Origin: Rickettsia typhi
GTDB lineage: Bacteria; Pseudomonadota; Alphaproteobacteria; Rickettsiales; UBA1997
Assembly: GCA_945903615.1 (NCBI GenBank)
Contig: CAMDOL010000079.1
Location: forward strand, 1 to 6,554
Direction of reading: 5' to 3'
DNA length: 6,554 nt
Shown here: positions 5,616 to 6,554 of the stretch, piece by piece
Layout of the letters: each line of letters opens with the position of its first letter
Position numbering within the stretch: the first letter of the stretch is position 1
The notes under the pieces: generated by a model
The model's input: only the letters and a program-made list of their open reading frames with translations
Databases searched by the model: none
What the model was told of the DNA's origin: nothing
Made by a program: the position numbers and the translations under genes

Positions 5616-6161
5616 TTATAGAGTTTCAATAATAACATTGTGGTTGGTGTAGACGCATAAATCTCCAGCAATTTTCATCGATTTTTTTAAGATATCTTCC
5701 ACACTCAAATCTGGAATATCAATCAAAGCCCGCGCTGCCGACAAAGCAAAATTGCCCCCTGAGCCAATACCAATAATTCCATCTTCTGGTTCCAAAACAT
5801 CGCCGCTGCCAGTTAAAATTAAGGAAGTATTTTTATCGACCACAATCATCATCGCTTCTAATTTGCGCAAATATTTATCAGTGCGCCAATCTTTAGCAAG
5901 CTCAACACAAGCACGAGTTAATTGTCCGGGATATTGCTCTAATTTAGTTTCTAATCTCTCAAATAAAGTGAAGGCATCAGCAGTTGCACCAGCAAATCCG
6001 CCAATGATTGAGCCATCGCCTAATCTACGAACTTTTTTAGCGGTTGATTTTAAAACTGTCGATCCCAACGAAACTTGACCATCGCCAGCAATTGCAACTT
6101 TGCCATTTTTGCGCACTGATAAAATTGTGGTGCCATAAATTTTATTTGTCTGATGTTCCAT
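5616..6161 (-). CDS. hslV: ATP-dependent protease peptidase subunit HslV (ClpQ)
   Basis: HslV is the proteasome-like threonine peptidase that forms a double hexamer and is capped by the ATPase HslU to degrade damaged or regulatory proteins in the cytoplasm. From the ATG at 6161 the protein has 181 residues. The nucleophile is the first threonine of GTTILSV (residue 11, Thr1 after processing). With that numbering Asp17, Lys33 and Ser124 fall at the expected places (residues 27, 43 and 134), and the AGDLCVYTN stretch near the end fits the family metal site. The frame could also start at a TTG at 6197 (193 residues), but the ATG gives the length and short propeptide seen in Rickettsia-type HslV. 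tolB follows 8 bases downstream in the position where hslU is normally found. A weak upstream promoter is possible (TTGAGT at 6234-6229, TAGATT at 6212-6207). Confidence 0.94.
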   Translation of the reverse strand: MEHQTNKIYGTTILSVRKNGKVAIAGDGQVSLGSTVLKSTAKKVRRLGDGSIIGGFAGATADAFTLFERLETKLEQYPGQLTRACVELAKDWRTDKYLRKLEAMMIVVDKNTSLILTGSGDVLEPEDGIIGIGSGGNFALSAARALIDIPDLSVEDILKKSMKIAGDLCVYTNHNVIIETL

Positions 6162-6245
6162 TGTGAAATTGTGTTTGATATTTAGGGGTTGGGTCAATAG
6201 CTTATTAATCTATATAAACTTCTTATAAACTCAAATTATTTGTCG

Positions 6246-6554
6246 ATGAGAATTTTTGCACCAAAATTTCCTAAATTTGATAGCGGTTGCACGAGCGGTT
6301 GCACGAGCGGTTGCACGAATGATAATGAGTGCAGAGCAAATAAAGTTGGTTACAAGAATAATAATGAGTGCAGAGCAAATAAAGGCGGTTGCACGAATTA
6401 TAATGAGTGCAGAGCAAATAAAGGTGGTTGCAAGAATGATAATGAGTGCAGAGCAAATAAAAATAAAGGTGGTTGCACGAGCGGTTGCACGGAGTGCAGA
6501 GCAAATAAAGGTGGTTTTAAGAAAGATATTCTGATTATTTTTCTTTTAGGTTTT
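6246..6554 (+). CDS. Cysteine-rich tandem-repeat protein (partial, runs off the window)
   Basis: An ATG at 6246 opens a frame with no stop to the end of the window (103 codons so far). After 12 residues it reads three SGCT units, then a 13-residue unit of the form GGCTNDNECRANK repeated with small changes, then a shorter tail with SGCT and ECRANK again. ECRANK occurs five times and the frame contains 12 cysteines. From residue 90 the sequence turns into KKDILIIFLLGF, which looks like the start of a membrane or signal segment. The repeat length is a multiple of three, so one other + frame (from a TTG at 6256) and one - frame are also open. I prefer this frame because it has an ATG, continues past the repeats, and changes into a hydrophobic segment. 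I do not recognise a family. No Shine-Dalgarno sequence is seen, and the region might instead be a non-coding minisatellite. Confidence 0.45.
   Translation, partial: MRIFAPKFPKFDSGCTSGCTSGCTNDNECRANKVGYKNNNECRANKGGCTNYNECRANKGGCKNDNECRANKNKGGCTSGCTECRANKGGFKKDILIIFLLGF
6282..6515. repeat. 39-base and 12-base tandem repeats
   Basis: Three copies of a 12-base unit AGCGGTTGCACG start at 6282. A 39-base unit then begins at 6309 and repeats at 6348, 6387 and 6426, with its core AATGAGTGCAGAGCAAATAA nearly invariant. The fourth copy carries 6 extra bases (AATAAA) before the next GGTTGCACG at 6471. A further 12-base unit and a copy lacking the AATGATAAT part close the array before 6516. All length differences are multiples of three, as expected if reading frame is under selection, though the sample is small. 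Confidence 0.92.

Noticed and set aside
6271..6504. - strand cysteine- and histidine-rich frame over the repeats
   Set aside because: It starts at a TTG, is confined almost exactly to the tandem array, and is open because the repeat length is divisible by three.
6256..6534. + strand frame starting at TTG 6256, rich in AVAR and MIMSAEQIK repeats
   Set aside because: It is an alternative reading of the same 39-base repeats. It begins with TTG and stops shortly after the array, whereas the overlapping frame from ATG 6246 stays open and turns into a hydrophobic segment.

Overview
The window comes from an AT-rich bacterium, most likely an alphaproteobacterium of the Rickettsiales or a nearby lineage. 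The HslV sequence closely resembles Rickettsia-type HslV as I remember it, and TolB and AmgK point to a Gram-negative envelope. The purine gene purK argues against a fully purine-dependent parasite such as Rickettsia itself. The lineage is an inference from remembered family sequences. None of the genes shows a convincing Shine-Dalgarno sequence.

Positions 1-293 are non-coding as far as I can tell. They hold a nested inverted repeat enclosing a rho-independent terminator on the + strand, which probably ends an operon lying to the left. A good -35/-10 pair follows, placed so close to the purK start that the mRNA may be leaderless. Positions 294-2859 are a tight + strand operon: purK (purine synthesis), an amgK-like sugar kinase (cell-wall sugar recycling) 3 bases later, and an unrecognised 172-residue gene overlapping the kinase by 8 bases. 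This operon runs tail-to-tail into an FTR1/EfeU-type iron permease gene on the - strand (3659-2844), with a 16-base overlap of the 3' ends. The permease has a near-perfect Fur box just upstream of its start.

Positions 3660-4236 carry no convincing gene. Most of the stretch (3737-4239) is a composite palindromic element with perfect 25-base terminal inverted repeats and long imperfect arms rich in GC hairpins. A second, AT-rich palindrome of about 155 bases sits inside the left arm only. The right end of the element supplies the stop codon of tolB.

Positions 4237-6161 are a two-gene - strand operon, hslV (peptidase of the HslUV protease) followed 8 bases later by tolB (periplasmic beta-propeller of the Tol-Pal system). 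The usual partners, hslU and pal, are not next to them. At the right edge, divergent from hslV, an ATG-initiated frame starting at 6246 stays open to the window end. It encodes a cysteine-rich repeat protein built on 39-base and 12-base in-frame repeats, followed by the start of a hydrophobic segment. This right-edge frame and the composite palindrome are the least ordinary parts of the window. The annotated enzymes are conventional.
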